From: CAWEHU01 sp963808965
Lineage (GTDB): Bacteria > Pseudomonadota > Alphaproteobacteria > Acetobacterales > Acetobacteraceae
DNA: 64,000 bases
NCBI GenBank assembly: GCA_963808965.1
Contig: CAWEHU010000007.1
Location: forward strand, 62,001-126,000
Reading direction: 5' to 3'
Of this stretch, positions 25,601 to 35,626 are shown in pieces. A program made the translations under genes and the position numbers. The notes below the pieces were generated by a model. It saw only the letters and a list, made by a program, of their open reading frames with translations. It made no database searches and was not told the origin of the DNA. Numbering within the stretch: the stretch's first letter is position 1; the number at the start of each line of letters is the position of its first letter.

Positions 25601-27382
25601 ATGTCGATCGAGCAGCTGCAATCAGGGGCCGAAGTCCTGCTGCGCGCCCTCAAGGATCAGGGCGTGGAGGTGATCTTCGGCTATCCCGGCGGCGCCGTAT
25701 TGCCGATCTACGACGCCCTGTTCCAGCAGAATGCGATCCGGCACATCCTGGTGCGTCACGAGCAGGCTGCGGTGCACGCCGCGGAGGGTTACGCCCGCAG
25801 CACGGGAAAAGTGGGCGTCGTGCTCGTGACCAGCGGGCCGGGCGCGACCAACGCCGTGACCGGGCTCGTCGACGCGCTGATGGACAGCGTTCCCGTCGTG
25901 TGCCTGACGGGGCAGGTGCCCACGCATCTGATCGGCAATGACGCCTTCCAGGAGGCGGACACGACCGGCATCACGCGGCCGGCGACGAAGCACAATTACC
26001 TCGTGAAACGCGCCGAGGATCTGGCGCGGGTCGTGCACGAGGCGTTTTACGTGGCGCGCAGCGGCCGGCCCGGCCCTGTGGTGGTCGATTTGCCGAAGGA
26101 CATCGTGATCGGCAACGCACCGTATTCGCCCGCGCCCACCGCCGAGCATCGCAGCTACCGGCCGCAGACCGAGCCGGATCCGGATCAGATCCGCCGCGCC
26201 GTGGCGCTGCTGAAAGCCGCGAAGAAGCCCATCATCTACACGGGCGGCGGCGTCATCAACGCGGGCGACGCCGCGACCGCGGCGCTGATCGAATTCGTGC
26301 GCCTGACCGGATTTCCCTGCACCAGCACACTGATGGGGCTCGGCGCGTATCCGGCGAGCGATCCGCAGTTCCTCGGCATGCTCGGGATGCACGGCACATA
26401 CGAAGCCAATCTGGCGATGCACGGTTGCGACGTGATGCTCAATATCGGCGCACGTTTCGACGATCGGGTGACCGGACGGCTCAATGCGTTCAGCCCGAAC
26501 GCGCGGAAGATTCACGCCGACATCGACCCCTCCTCGATCAACAAGAACGTCCCGGTCGATGTCGCGGTGATCGGCGATGCCGCGCGCGTGCTGGAAGCGC
26601 TGGTCCGGGCGTGGAAGACGGACGAAACCAAGTCGGACAGACACGCGCTCGCGGAATGGTGGCGCCACATCGAGGGGTGGCGCGCCAAGCAGTGTCTCCG
26701 CTTCTCGCAGGATATGAAGCCGGGCGGGGTCATCAAGCCGCAATATGCGATCGAGCGACTCTACGCGATCACGCGCGAGTTGCGACGCGAGACTTTCATC
26801 ACGACCGAAGTCGGCCAGCATCAGATGTGGGCCGCGCAGCACTTCCGCTTCGAGCGGCCGAATCGCTGGATGACCTCGGGCGGGCTCGGCACGATGGGAT
26901 ACGGCTTGCCCGCCGCGATGGGTGTCCAGATCGCGCATCCGGACGCGCTGGTGATCGACATCGCCGGCGAGGCGAGCATCCTCATGAACATCCAGGAGAT
27001 GGGAACGCTTGCGCAGTACCGGTTGCCAGTAAAAATATTCATTCTCAACAACCAGTACATGGGAATGGTGCGGCAGTGGCAGGAGCTGCTGCACGGCGGG
27101 CGCTATTCCGAGAGCTACTCGGCGGCGCTGCCCGACTTCGTGAAGCTCGCCGATGCGTTTCACGGCGTCGGCTTACGGGCGAGCCGGGTCGATGAGCTCG
27201 ACGATGTGATCCGCACGATGATCGCGACCGATCGCGCGGTGATCGCCGACATCGTCGTCGATCCGAAGGAGAACTGCTTCCCGATGATCCCGAGCGGGGC
27301 GGCGCACAACGAGATGATCCTCGGTCCCGAGCACGAGGACCGTGCGGCCGGGATCACGGATGAGGGGCTCGTTTTGGTGTGA
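25601..27382 (+). CDS. ilvB: acetolactate synthase large subunit
   Basis: A 593-residue thiamine diphosphate enzyme making 2-acetolactate and 2-aceto-2-hydroxybutyrate, the first common step to valine, leucine and isoleucine. Seen: VIFGYPGGAVLPIYDAL, the catalytic Glu in VRHEQAAVHAAEGYAR, the FAD/regulatory region LGMLGMHGTYEAN, GGLGTMGYGLPAAMG, and the ThDP-Mg motif GEASILMNIQEMGTL ... NNQYMGMVRQWQ. Note GEAS where GDGSF-type sequences are commoner, although the Asp/Asn spacing is kept. It is followed 16 bp later by ilvH. Confidence 0.95.
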   Translation: MSIEQLQSGAEVLLRALKDQGVEVIFGYPGGAVLPIYDALFQQNAIRHILVRHEQAAVHAAEGYARSTGKVGVVLVTSGPGATNAVTGLVDALMDSVPVVCLTGQVPTHLIGNDAFQEADTTGITRPATKHNYLVKRAEDLARVVHEAFYVARSGRPGPVVVDLPKDIVIGNAPYSPAPTAEHRSYRPQTEPDPDQIRRAVALLKAAKKPIIYTGGGVINAGDAATAALIEFVRLTGFPCTSTLMGLGAYPASDPQFLGMLGMHGTYEANLAMHGCDVMLNIGARFDDRVTGRLNAFSPNARKIHADIDPSSINKNVPVDVAVIGDAARVLEALVRAWKTDETKSDRHALAEWWRHIEGWRAKQCLRFSQDMKPGGVIKPQYAIERLYAITRELRRETFITTEVGQHQMWAAQHFRFERPNRWMTSGGLGTMGYGLPAAMGVQIAHPDALVIDIAGEASILMNIQEMGTLAQYRLPVKIFILNNQYMGMVRQWQELLHGGRYSESYSAALPDFVKLADAFHGVGLRASRVDELDDVIRTMIATDRAVIADIVVDPKENCFPMIPSGAAHNEMILGPEHEDRAAGITDEGLVLV

Positions 27383-27398
27383 CGCACACAGGTCCATC

Positions 27399-27944
27399 AT
27401 GCCAACCCCCGTCGACGCGATAATGCGGAGCGCCACGATCGCCGTGCTTGTCGAGAACGAGGCCGGCGTGCTGGCCCGCGTGATCGGCCTGTTTTCGGGG
27501 CGCGGTTACAACATCGACAGCCTGACGGTCGCGCCGGTGGACGATCAGCGACACCGTTCGCGCATAACCATCGTGACCTCCGGCACCGAGATGGTGATCG
27601 AGCAGATCAAGGCTCAGCTCGATCGGCTCGTGCCGGTGCATCGGGTATCGGATCTCACCCAGGTCGGGCCGCACATCGCCCGCGAGATGGCGCTCATCAA
27701 GGTCGTCGGCACCGGCGAGAAGCGTTCGGAGGCGTTGCGCATCGCCGAGGCGTTCCGCGCCCGCGTGATCGACGCGACGGTGGAGAACTTCGTTTTCGAG
27801 CTGACCGGCAACACCGACAAGCTCGACGCCTTTCTCGACCTGATGCGCCCGCTCGGGTTGGCCGAGGTGTCACGCACCGGCGTCGCCGCCATTGCGCGCG
27901 GGCCGCGGACGATCGATGCCGGCACGCACGCGCACGGCATTTGA
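27399..27944 (+). CDS. ilvH: acetolactate synthase small (regulatory) subunit
   Basis: A 181-residue IlvH with an N-terminal ACT domain (TIAVLVENEAGVLARVIGLFSGRGYNIDSL) for valine feedback and a C-terminal domain (REMALIKVVGTGEKRSEAL). The ATG at 27399 fits both family length and the ilvB stop. In most relatives ilvC follows directly; here five accessory genes come first. Confidence 0.95.
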   Translation: MPTPVDAIMRSATIAVLVENEAGVLARVIGLFSGRGYNIDSLTVAPVDDQRHRSRITIVTSGTEMVIEQIKAQLDRLVPVHRVSDLTQVGPHIAREMALIKVVGTGEKRSEALRIAEAFRARVIDATVENFVFELTGNTDKLDAFLDLMRPLGLAEVSRTGVAAIARGPRTIDAGTHAHGI

Positions 27945-28030
27945 TCGACTGGCATTACAGCTCGCCCTGCTGCCGGATCGTAGGTCGGGCGGATCGCTGC
28001 GAGCCTGCGGACTGCCTAAAGGGAGGTAGC

Positions 28031-28813
28031 GTGTCCGTGCTTGAACGTGCCACAAGGCACGCCCTCTATGTGGCTGCCGTGATCGTCCCCAGCTTACTGG
28101 TGACGGCGCGGGCCGAAGCGCAAGATGCGTCGCCTCGCTGGCAATTCTATTTCACGCCTTATCTGTGGGTCTCGGGTATCACTGGCACGACTTCGACGCG
28201 TAACCCGAACACCCCATCCCAGACAGCCACCGCAAGCTTTGGCGATCTGCTAAGTCATCTCAACTCCGTGCCGGTCATGGGCGCCGCCGAGATCCGCTAC
28301 GAGCGGTTCGGGCTGTTGGCTGACCTCATGGTTGTGTCGCTCAAAAGCAATGTTGCGACGCAGGATATGGCGTTTACGGGCGGCAGCGCCAAAGTCACGC
28401 AGCTCATTTCCACGGTGATGCCGAGCTATCGCGTTGTGGAAGAGACCAACCGATCGCTCGACGTCGGGCTCGGAACCCGCATCGTTGGGATATGGACCAC
28501 ATTATCATTCAATCCCGGCCTGCTGCCGGGTTTTTCACGCAGCGCTTCTGTCAGTTGGGCGCGTCCGTTGTTCGGGGTGCGCTATCACCTCGGACTGAAT
28601 GAACAATGGGGGCTCACGGCTTATGGTGATGTCGGCGGGCTCAGCGCAGGCAGCCGGACGTGGCAACTGCTAGGCACGGTGGACTACCAGTCCAATGACT
28701 GGCTCGTCTTCCATGCGGGCTACCGCCATCTGCACATCAATTACCAGGGCGATGTTTTGAGGAGCAGCACCGCGCTGACCGGTCCAATCCTTGGATCAAC
28801 GATCAGGTTCTAA
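28031..28813 (+). CDS. outer-membrane beta-barrel protein of unknown function
   Basis: A 260-residue protein with a signal peptide (to about residue 31, ending ARAEAQ) and alternating beta-strand patterns (WQFYFTPYLWVSGI, MGAAEIRYERFGLLADLMVV, PLFGVRYHLGLNEQWGLTAYGDVGG). It ends LGSTIRF; a C-terminal aromatic residue is the Bam recognition signal. The GTG start has GGGAGGT five bases before it. It heads a plus-strand cassette with DUF3302, an HlyD-type adaptor and two DUF1254 proteins. A specific pore or ligand cannot be named. Confidence 0.8.
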   Translation: MSVLERATRHALYVAAVIVPSLLVTARAEAQDASPRWQFYFTPYLWVSGITGTTSTRNPNTPSQTATASFGDLLSHLNSVPVMGAAEIRYERFGLLADLMVVSLKSNVATQDMAFTGGSAKVTQLISTVMPSYRVVEETNRSLDVGLGTRIVGIWTTLSFNPGLLPGFSRSASVSWARPLFGVRYHLGLNEQWGLTAYGDVGGLSAGSRTWQLLGTVDYQSNDWLVFHAGYRHLHINYQGDVLRSSTALTGPILGSTIRF

Positions 28814-28827
28814 TAAGCGGAGGCTTG

Positions 28828-29082
28828 ATGACGTTCCTGGACGCATTTGCCGTTCTGGTCTTGCTGGTCGCAGTGGCGTCCGGACTTGCCATCCTGCTCA
28901 TTCTTGGTATCGCGCCCGGATATGTTGCCCGCCGGCGAGGACATCCGTGGGCGCAGGCTGTCTCGGTCGCGGGATGGATCACGCTTGTGTTCGGCCTCGT
29001 CTTTTGGCCGCTCGCCTTCATCTGGGCTTATGTCGATTTTCCTACTCGTGCGCCGGCGACGGCCCCTGAGCCGCTCCCATGA
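28828..29082 (+). CDS. DUF3302 inner-membrane protein (YiaW-like)
   Basis: An 84-residue protein with two transmembrane helices (FAVLVLLVAVASGLAILLIL and VAGWITLVFGLVFWPLAF) separated by a basic loop with GYVARRRGHPWAQAV, then the DUF3302-typical end WAYVDFP. E. coli YiaW is the familiar member, encoded beside the HlyD-like YiaV, and the same pairing occurs here. GGAGG lies four bases before the ATG. Its stop overlaps the start of the next gene (ATGA). Function unknown. Confidence 0.82.
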   Translation: MTFLDAFAVLVLLVAVASGLAILLILGIAPGYVARRRGHPWAQAVSVAGWITLVFGLVFWPLAFIWAYVDFPTRAPATAPEPLP

Positions 29083-30020
29083 TCATATTTCTGCTGAACG
29101 CTTACATAGCCATCCTGGCGGTCCTGATCTGGTTAAGGATCGTTCCTCGTAATCTGTTCTGGAAAATCTCTCCCGTTTTCGTGCTGCTCTTGTTGCTGGT
29201 CGGCCTCTTCGTGCCGATGGGCTGGGGCGCACCTTCGGGGACCGCCATTGTCGGCCGCCAGTCCGTCGCCATCGTGCCGGACGTTGCGGGCGAAGTGACC
29301 GATGTGCCGGTGACGCCAAATACACCGCTCAAGGCAGGGGATGTGCTATTCCAGATCGACCCGGTTCCCTACCTCGCCCAGCTACAGGCCGTGGTTGCGC
29401 AGCTCAAGCTGGCAGAGTTGCGCCTCAGCCAGATGAGCGAGCTGGCCAGCAGACAGGCGGCACCCGAATTCGATGTCCAGCAACGCCGCTCCGAGGTGGA
29501 GCGGCTCAGAGCGCAGGTCGAGGCGGCCAAGTGGAATCTCGACAAGACGACCGTGCGTGCGCCGGCCGATGGCTACGTGACCAATCTCGCGCTGCGCAAG
29601 GGCGCGCGGGTTGCCGCCTTGCCACTAGCGCCGGTGATGGCGTTCATCGACACGTCCGAGACAATCATTATCGTCGAAGTGCCGCAGATCTATGCGCGCT
29701 ACATTGAGCCTGGACAGAAGGTCGAAATCGCCTTCAAGTTTCTGCCCGGCAGCATCCAGACCGGCAAGGTGGAGACGGTGCTGCAGGCGATAGCGACGGG
29801 ACAGGCCGCACCATCCGGGACGGCCGCACCGCCTCGGGAATTTTCGGCGGCGCCATTCGTTATGCGTGTCCGCCTCGACAACGAGGATGTCGGTGAGCGG
29901 ATGCCCGCCGGCAGCGTCGGCACGGCGGCGATCTATACCGATCATGTTCGTGCGAGCCACATCATCCGGCAGGTGGTTCTGCGGCAGGCGGCGATCCTGA
30001 ATTACATCGTGCCCTTCTGA
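29079..30020 (+). CDS. HlyD family periplasmic adaptor (YiaV-like)
   Basis: A 313-residue membrane-fusion protein. Two N-terminal helices (IIFLLNAYIAILAVLIWL and ISPVFVLLLLLVGLFVPMG) precede a barrel-sandwich hybrid domain: VAIVPDVAGEVTDVPV, LKAGDVLFQIDPVPY and, after a short coiled-coil hairpin (about residues 100-165), TTVRAPADGYVTNL. The MFP beta domain ends the protein. No ABC or RND pump gene is adjacent, only the DUF3302 partner and an outer-membrane barrel, so the transport partner is unclear. Confidence 0.88.
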   Translation: MIIFLLNAYIAILAVLIWLRIVPRNLFWKISPVFVLLLLLVGLFVPMGWGAPSGTAIVGRQSVAIVPDVAGEVTDVPVTPNTPLKAGDVLFQIDPVPYLAQLQAVVAQLKLAELRLSQMSELASRQAAPEFDVQQRRSEVERLRAQVEAAKWNLDKTTVRAPADGYVTNLALRKGARVAALPLAPVMAFIDTSETIIIVEVPQIYARYIEPGQKVEIAFKFLPGSIQTGKVETVLQAIATGQAAPSGTAAPPREFSAAPFVMRVRLDNEDVGERMPAGSVGTAAIYTDHVRASHIIRQVVLRQAAILNYIVPF

Positions 30021-30094
30021 TCGTGCGGAGCAGGGCCACGTGTGGGCTTCGCCGACCAGATAAATCAGGCAGGAACCAGACGGGAGAGGCACGT

Positions 30095-31558
30095 ATGCGC
30101 AAGGTAGCAAAGTCGTGGGCCGGAGCCTTGGCGTGCGCGGTTGCGGCGCTCGCTGTGGTCCCCGCGTTCGGCGACGAAGTGCAGACGCGGATTGGGGCCC
30201 TTGAGCTGAATGCGCAGGGTCTGCCGTCGCAGGCCTCGGTCGAAAAGCTGTTCGACGAATTCGATTTCCAACGCGCCACTCAGTCCTATCTTTGGGGCCT
30301 GCCGATCGTGGCCTTCGCGGTCTGGCAAAAGGTCCACGAGAATACATTTGGCGCGAAGGATGGCGATATCGTCGTCTACAGCGACTTCAAGGCGAGGCAA
30401 GGCATTCTGACCGCGAATGCCACCACGCCGTATATCTTGTCCTTCTTTGATACCAGCCGGACGGGTCCGATGGTGGTCGACTTTCCGGCCGGCGAACTCG
30501 CAGGCGGCGTGGCGGATTTCTGGCAGCGCAATCTCAGCGACATGGGAGAGACCGGGCCGGATAAGGGCAAGGGCGGCAAATATCTCATCCTCGGTCCAGA
30601 TCAGAAGGCACCTGCGGATGCTAAAGGCTATTACGTCGTGCATTCGCCGACCTTCAACGTCTTCTTCGGCTTTCGCATCCTTACCACGGATGAGGCGAAG
30701 GCCGGGACGATCATGAGCGCACTAAAGCTCTACCCCTACGCAAAGCACGCAGCGCCGCCAGCAACACACATCATCACGCCGCATAACCAGGCATGGAGCG
30801 GCACGCAGCCGGAGGGAATGGCCTATTGGCAGGCGCTGAACGAGATCCTGCAGAAGGAGCCCGTGCAGGAGCGGGACCGGTATTTCATGGCGATGTTGAG
30901 GCCGCTCGGGATCGACAAGGGCAAAGCGTTTGCGCCGGACGCGCGGCAGACCAAGCTGCTCACGGATGGCGCCTTCATCGGCCAGAAGATCGCGATCGCC
31001 AACTCCTTCGAAAAGCGCTTTGCCGGTTCGCCCTACCGGCCAGGCGTTCATTGGGATCACGTCGTCAACGTCGATCCCAGCCAGGAGGCGAAATACTATT
31101 CCGAGCTCGATGAGCGGTCGGCGTGGTTCTACGAGGCAGTGACGCTTTCGGCCGGTATGGCCTCAAAAGTTGCCGGGCTCGGTCAGGCCTATCTCGGGGC
31201 CTACCAGGACAAGGATGGCAACTGGTTCGATGGCGCCAAGACGTATCACCTGCGCGTTCCGCCGAATCCCCCGGCGAAGCAGTTCTGGTCCGTGACGCTT
31301 TACGACACGGCGACACGGCGGTTCTTGGACACGCCCGAGCAGCGCGCCGACCGCTCGTCACGCCAGGACCTTGTGAAGAATGATGATGGATCGGTGGATC
31401 TGTATTTCGGGCCGACAGCGCCCTCGGGCAAACCGGAAGCGAACTGGATACCGACCGTGCCGGGGAAGGGCTGGTTCGCCTACCTGCAACTCTACGGGCC
31501 GTTGGAACCCTATCTAAATGCCTCGTGGCCGTTGCCGGACATCGAGCCAGTGTCGTGA
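30095..31558 (+). CDS. secreted DUF1254/DUF1214 protein, copy 1
   Basis: A 487-residue protein with a signal peptide (MRKVAKSWAGALACAVAALA, cleavage near AFG). The DUF1254 half includes YLWGLPIVAFAVWQ and TPYILSFFDTSRTGPMVVDFP; the DUF1214 half includes YHLRVPPNPPAKQFWSVTLYD and the end ANWIPTVPGKGWFAYLQLYGPL. These two domains usually occur together and their biochemical role is not established to my knowledge. GGGAGAGG precedes the ATG at 30095. A second, divergent copy follows 10 bp later, implying cotranslation and perhaps a heteromeric complex. Confidence 0.88.
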   Translation: MRKVAKSWAGALACAVAALAVVPAFGDEVQTRIGALELNAQGLPSQASVEKLFDEFDFQRATQSYLWGLPIVAFAVWQKVHENTFGAKDGDIVVYSDFKARQGILTANATTPYILSFFDTSRTGPMVVDFPAGELAGGVADFWQRNLSDMGETGPDKGKGGKYLILGPDQKAPADAKGYYVVHSPTFNVFFGFRILTTDEAKAGTIMSALKLYPYAKHAAPPATHIITPHNQAWSGTQPEGMAYWQALNEILQKEPVQERDRYFMAMLRPLGIDKGKAFAPDARQTKLLTDGAFIGQKIAIANSFEKRFAGSPYRPGVHWDHVVNVDPSQEAKYYSELDERSAWFYEAVTLSAGMASKVAGLGQAYLGAYQDKDGNWFDGAKTYHLRVPPNPPAKQFWSVTLYDTATRRFLDTPEQRADRSSRQDLVKNDDGSVDLYFGPTAPSGKPEANWIPTVPGKGWFAYLQLYGPLEPYLNASWPLPDIEPVS

Positions 31559-31568
31559 GGAGCGAGTG

Positions 31569-32927
31569 ATGATCTACCGGCGAACCGTGGCCGCAGGACT
31601 ATTGAACGCTGTCGGCCTGGCGGCTTTCCCCTGGCCCGTGCTGGCGGCGCCACCGCGCGATGCGCGTGCCATAGCCAAGGAGGCTTATCTCTACGCTTTC
31701 GCGATGATGGAGAACTATCAAACCTGGTATAAGCAGGCGGTCGATACCAAGGCCCCGGAATATGTGGGAGGCTTTGGAAAATATCGTCACTACTCGGAAC
31801 CTTTCACGCCGGCCAACCACGATGTGGTCACGCCGAACAACGACACGCCATATTCCTGGGCGTGGCTGGATCTGCGCGCCGAGCCATATGTGCTTTCCGT
31901 GCCGGCGGTGCCGAAGGACCGCTATTATGTGGTCCAATGGATCGATCTCTTCACGCAGAACTTCGCCTATGTCGGCGTTCGATCGACAGGCTCGGGCGCC
32001 GGCAGTTACTTGATTGCAGGGCCGAAGTGGCACGGCAGCAAGCCTCCCGGTATCCGGCAGGTCTTTCAGGCTGAAACGGAGATCGTCGGCACGCTGACAC
32101 GCACGGCTCTGAACGGGCCCGAGGATGTGCCGAATGTTCGTGCCATCCAGGCGCAATACAAGCTGCAACCGCTGAGCGCCTTCCTGGGCAAGCCGGCGCC
32201 ACCCCCCGCACCGGCGATCAACTTTCCTCCCTATGACCGTGAAAAGGCGCAAGGGCACGATTTTATCGCTTACCTCAATTTCCTCCTTCAATTCGCCGAG
32301 CCTCCGCACCCGAGCGAGATCGCCATCCGCAAACGCTTCGAGACGATCGGCATTGGACCCGGCTGGCCGTGGGACCCAGCCAAAGTCGATCCGGCCTTGT
32401 TGGCGGCGATCGACGCCGGAATTGCCGACGCGAAGGAGGCGATCAAGGCAAAACTCGCCGTCACCATGAGTTCGAATGGCCTATTTGGCCCCCGCTCGCT
32501 GCTGAAAACCGATTATCTGACAAGGGACGTTGCCGCGGCGAAGGGCCTCTACGGTAACGATCTCGAAGAGGCGTGGTATGGCGGCTATGACGGCGTGGGA
32601 AGCAAAGCGGCGGCCATACATTTCCCGGCCGGCAAGCTGCCGCCGGCTAAATTCTTCTGGTCGCTCACTCTCTATACGCTGCCGGAGCGCTTCCTATACG
32701 CGAACGAGATCAACCGCTATTCAATCGGCGATCGCACCAAGGACTTGCGCTATGGCAAGGATGGTTCATTGACCCTTTACGTGAGCCACACCCCGCCGCC
32801 CGCCGAGATGCGCACCAATTGGCTGCCGGCGCCCGAAGGTAGATATGTCGTCGTCGCCCGCATCTACGGCCCCAGCCCGGCGGCTATGAACGGTCAGTGG
32901 AAGTTGCCGCCGCTCCAAACCGAATGA
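31569..32927 (+). CDS. secreted DUF1254/DUF1214 protein, copy 2
   Basis: A 452-residue paralogue of the preceding protein. A signal peptide (TVAAGLLNAVGLAAFPWPVLA) is followed by DUF1254 elements (KEAYLYAFAMMENYQTWYKQ, VVTPNNDTPYSWAWLDL, RYYVVQWIDLFTQNFAYVG) and the DUF1214 end (PPAKFFWSLTLYTLPERFLY, TNWLPAPEGRYVVVARIYGPS). The PNNDTPYS motif, with clustered Asn/Asp, is absent from copy 1, which reads ANATTPYILSF there. So the two are not simple recent duplicates. GAGGAG lies before the ATG. Confidence 0.88.
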   Translation: MIYRRTVAAGLLNAVGLAAFPWPVLAAPPRDARAIAKEAYLYAFAMMENYQTWYKQAVDTKAPEYVGGFGKYRHYSEPFTPANHDVVTPNNDTPYSWAWLDLRAEPYVLSVPAVPKDRYYVVQWIDLFTQNFAYVGVRSTGSGAGSYLIAGPKWHGSKPPGIRQVFQAETEIVGTLTRTALNGPEDVPNVRAIQAQYKLQPLSAFLGKPAPPPAPAINFPPYDREKAQGHDFIAYLNFLLQFAEPPHPSEIAIRKRFETIGIGPGWPWDPAKVDPALLAAIDAGIADAKEAIKAKLAVTMSSNGLFGPRSLLKTDYLTRDVAAAKGLYGNDLEEAWYGGYDGVGSKAAAIHFPAGKLPPAKFFWSLTLYTLPERFLYANEINRYSIGDRTKDLRYGKDGSLTLYVSHTPPPAEMRTNWLPAPEGRYVVVARIYGPSPAAMNGQWKLPPLQTE

Positions 32928-32977
32928 GCGCGACAGTGCGCATCGACGCGTTTGACTTTTCTTTCCCGATTACAGAA

Positions 32978-33000
32978 GGAGGCGTAACGGCTTCGCCTCC
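32978..33000 (+). other. short inverted repeat in the ilvC leader
   Basis: Arms GGAGGCG (32978-32984) and CGCCTCC (32994-33000) flank a nine-base loop, 44 bp before the ilvC start. No T-run follows, so it is not a standard terminator. A possible -35 element TTGACT sits at 32952. After separation from ilvBH the ilvC gene may need its own promoter here. Confidence 0.35.
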
Positions 33001-33031
33001 GTCCCCGGCTTTCCGGTCAACCGCCCGATAG

Positions 33032-34063
<1,032 letters not shown>

Positions 34064-34093
34064 CGGTCGGTCGGGCTTCGGGTTGCGCGGGCC

Positions 34094-34939
34094 TCAGTGC
34101 AGGACCGCCGCGCGGCTCTTGGTCCGACCGGAAGGGGAGCCGCGCGCGACAAGGCGGCCCCCCAGGAGCAGGACGATCAGCACGGCGACATAGACAGCCA
34201 GCTGCACGCCCATGGGCCGATCCGTGTAGCCGACGAGGGCATGCAGCGCCCGGCCGGGCAGTGTGTTCTCGGGAAGCAGCCAGGACGTGTCCCAGAGCTC
34301 GTAACCCCAGCTTGGGATCAGATCCGCCCCGGCCAGGGTGGCCGCGGCCTGCCCGGCCATTCCGGCCGCCAACAGGGCGATAAGCCAGCTCGTCACCGTG
34401 AATAGCTTTGCGACGGGAATCGCCACCAGGCCGCGATAGAGCAGATATGCGACCGCCGAGCCGAGGCCGACGCCGAGCAGGCCGCCGATGAGCAGCGCGG
34501 TCAATCCCTCGTCGCTGGACACGGCGATCCCGTACAGGAAGAGGACGACCTCGGCGCCCTCCCGCAGCACAGCGACGGCGACCACGACAGCCATCGCCAT
34601 CAGCGATTTCCGCCCCAGGGCGACCTCTGCTCCCATCTCCTTCATCTGGCGAGCGATCTCGCGTCCGTGGCTCGCCATCCAAAGCTGGTGCCAACCCAGC
34701 ATGAGCACCGCGATCCCCAGAACGCTGGCCGTGAACACTTCCTGACCGTTGCCGGCTATCGTCTGCGAAAGCGCGCCCGTGAACGCGGCGAGCAGGCCCG
34801 CGGCCCCGACGCCGCAGGCGATGCCTCCCGCGATCCATGCTCCTCGCCGTGGAACGCCCTTGGTCGCCGCGAGGACGATTCCGATCACGAGACCGGCCTC
34901 GAATACCTCGCGAAACACGATGAGGAGACTGGCGAGCAT
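34094..34939 (-). CDS. FTR1 family iron permease (EfeU-like)
   Basis: A 281-residue seven-helix protein with both iron-binding R-E-x-x-E motifs: REVFEAGLVIGI near residue 10 and LREGAEVVLFLYG near 125. Such permeases import iron, with EfeO/EfeB or a cupredoxin partner oxidising or handing over the ion. It begins 2 bp after the cupredoxin gene, so the two are one operon. Standing between ilvC and the sulfatase genes, it is unrelated to them by function. Confidence 0.9.
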   Translation of the reverse strand: MLASLLIVFREVFEAGLVIGIVLAATKGVPRRGAWIAGGIACGVGAAGLLAAFTGALSQTIAGNGQEVFTASVLGIAVLMLGWHQLWMASHGREIARQMKEMGAEVALGRKSLMAMAVVVAVAVLREGAEVVLFLYGIAVSSDEGLTALLIGGLLGVGLGSAVAYLLYRGLVAIPVAKLFTVTSWLIALLAAGMAGQAAATLAGADLIPSWGYELWDTSWLLPENTLPGRALHALVGYTDRPMGVQLAVYVAVLIVLLLGGRLVARGSPSGRTKSRAAVLH

Positions 34940-34941
34940 CG

Positions 34942-35292
34942 TTACCTGCCTTGCGCCGCCGTGAGCGTGCCGGCGGCCGTGTCGGGATGATAATCGTCAA
35001 AGAACTTGTAGGTGCCCGGCTTCAAGGGGCCCGCCATCACGGAAATCGTGGCGCCCGCGGCGACCACTTTCTCTACCTTCAAGTCGGCGCTCTCGAACTC
35101 GGCCGGGGTCGCGTCCTGATTGGAGACCTCGATCCGAAAGCGCTGGCCCGCCGGCACGCTAACCTCGGCGGGGGTGAAACGGTGATCCTTGATCGTGAGC
35201 CTGACGGCGGCGGCCGTCTGCGGCAAGGCCGGTCCAGTCGCCAGCAACATCGCAATCAGGGCCGGAAGCCCGATCCTACCCGCCACCCGCAT
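34942..35292 (-). CDS. periplasmic cupredoxin (EfeO N-domain-like), iron uptake partner
   Basis: A 116-residue cupredoxin with a signal peptide (IGLPALIAMLLATGPALPQ). The fold is suggested by VRLTIKDHRFTPAEVSVPAGQ, QDATPAEFESADLKVEKVV and KPGTYKFFDDYHPDTAAGTL; this matches the small cupredoxin often paired with FTR1 permeases. The ATG at 35292 is preferred over an upstream start. It overlaps no other gene, and a Fur-like dyad lies about 45 bp upstream. Confidence 0.82.
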   Translation of the reverse strand: MRVAGRIGLPALIAMLLATGPALPQTAAAVRLTIKDHRFTPAEVSVPAGQRFRIEVSNQDATPAEFESADLKVEKVVAAGATISVMAGPLKPGTYKFFDDYHPDTAAGTLTAAQGR

Positions 35293-35333
35293 GCTCTCCA
35301 CCTCGACATCACCCGCTACCCCCAAGGCGTTAA

Positions 35334-35348
35334 TGCGAACCATTTGCA
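35334..35348. promoter_or_regulatory. possible Fur-family box upstream of the cupredoxin/FTR1 operon
   Basis: TGCGAACCATTTGCA is a near-dyad (TGC-rAA-nnn-TTy-GCA), similar to alphaproteobacterial Fur/Irr-type operators, and lies 42-56 bp before the cupredoxin start in an AT-richer patch. Iron-responsive repression of an iron permease is the expected logic. The rest of the 334 bp between 35293 and the HAD gene holds nothing else I can support. Confidence 0.5.
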
Positions 35349-35626
35349 ATAGCAAGCCCGCTCTAGGCATGCCTGGTGAGATGGGTGGTCGGGGCGCTCT
35401 CCGCTTCGCCGTCTATATTCGCGTGTTGGTGATCGGGTGAGAGGTGGGGCTCCGGGACGGCTTACGTCGTCTCTGCGCTAAATTCGGCCAGTGACCTCGA
35501 CGTCGAGTTGTGGGACGCGCTGTCATCTGATCGAATGCTGCTTGCCCAATGGCAGACAGCGGCATGGACTCCGTCCGTTCCCGCTGTGTTGTGCGGGCGA
35601 AGAAGTAGGATCGAGGGGGCACGCGC

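Noticed and set aside
25622..27163. Long minus-strand frame opposite ilvB
   Set aside because: It lies wholly within the certain ilvB gene and has no family resemblance.
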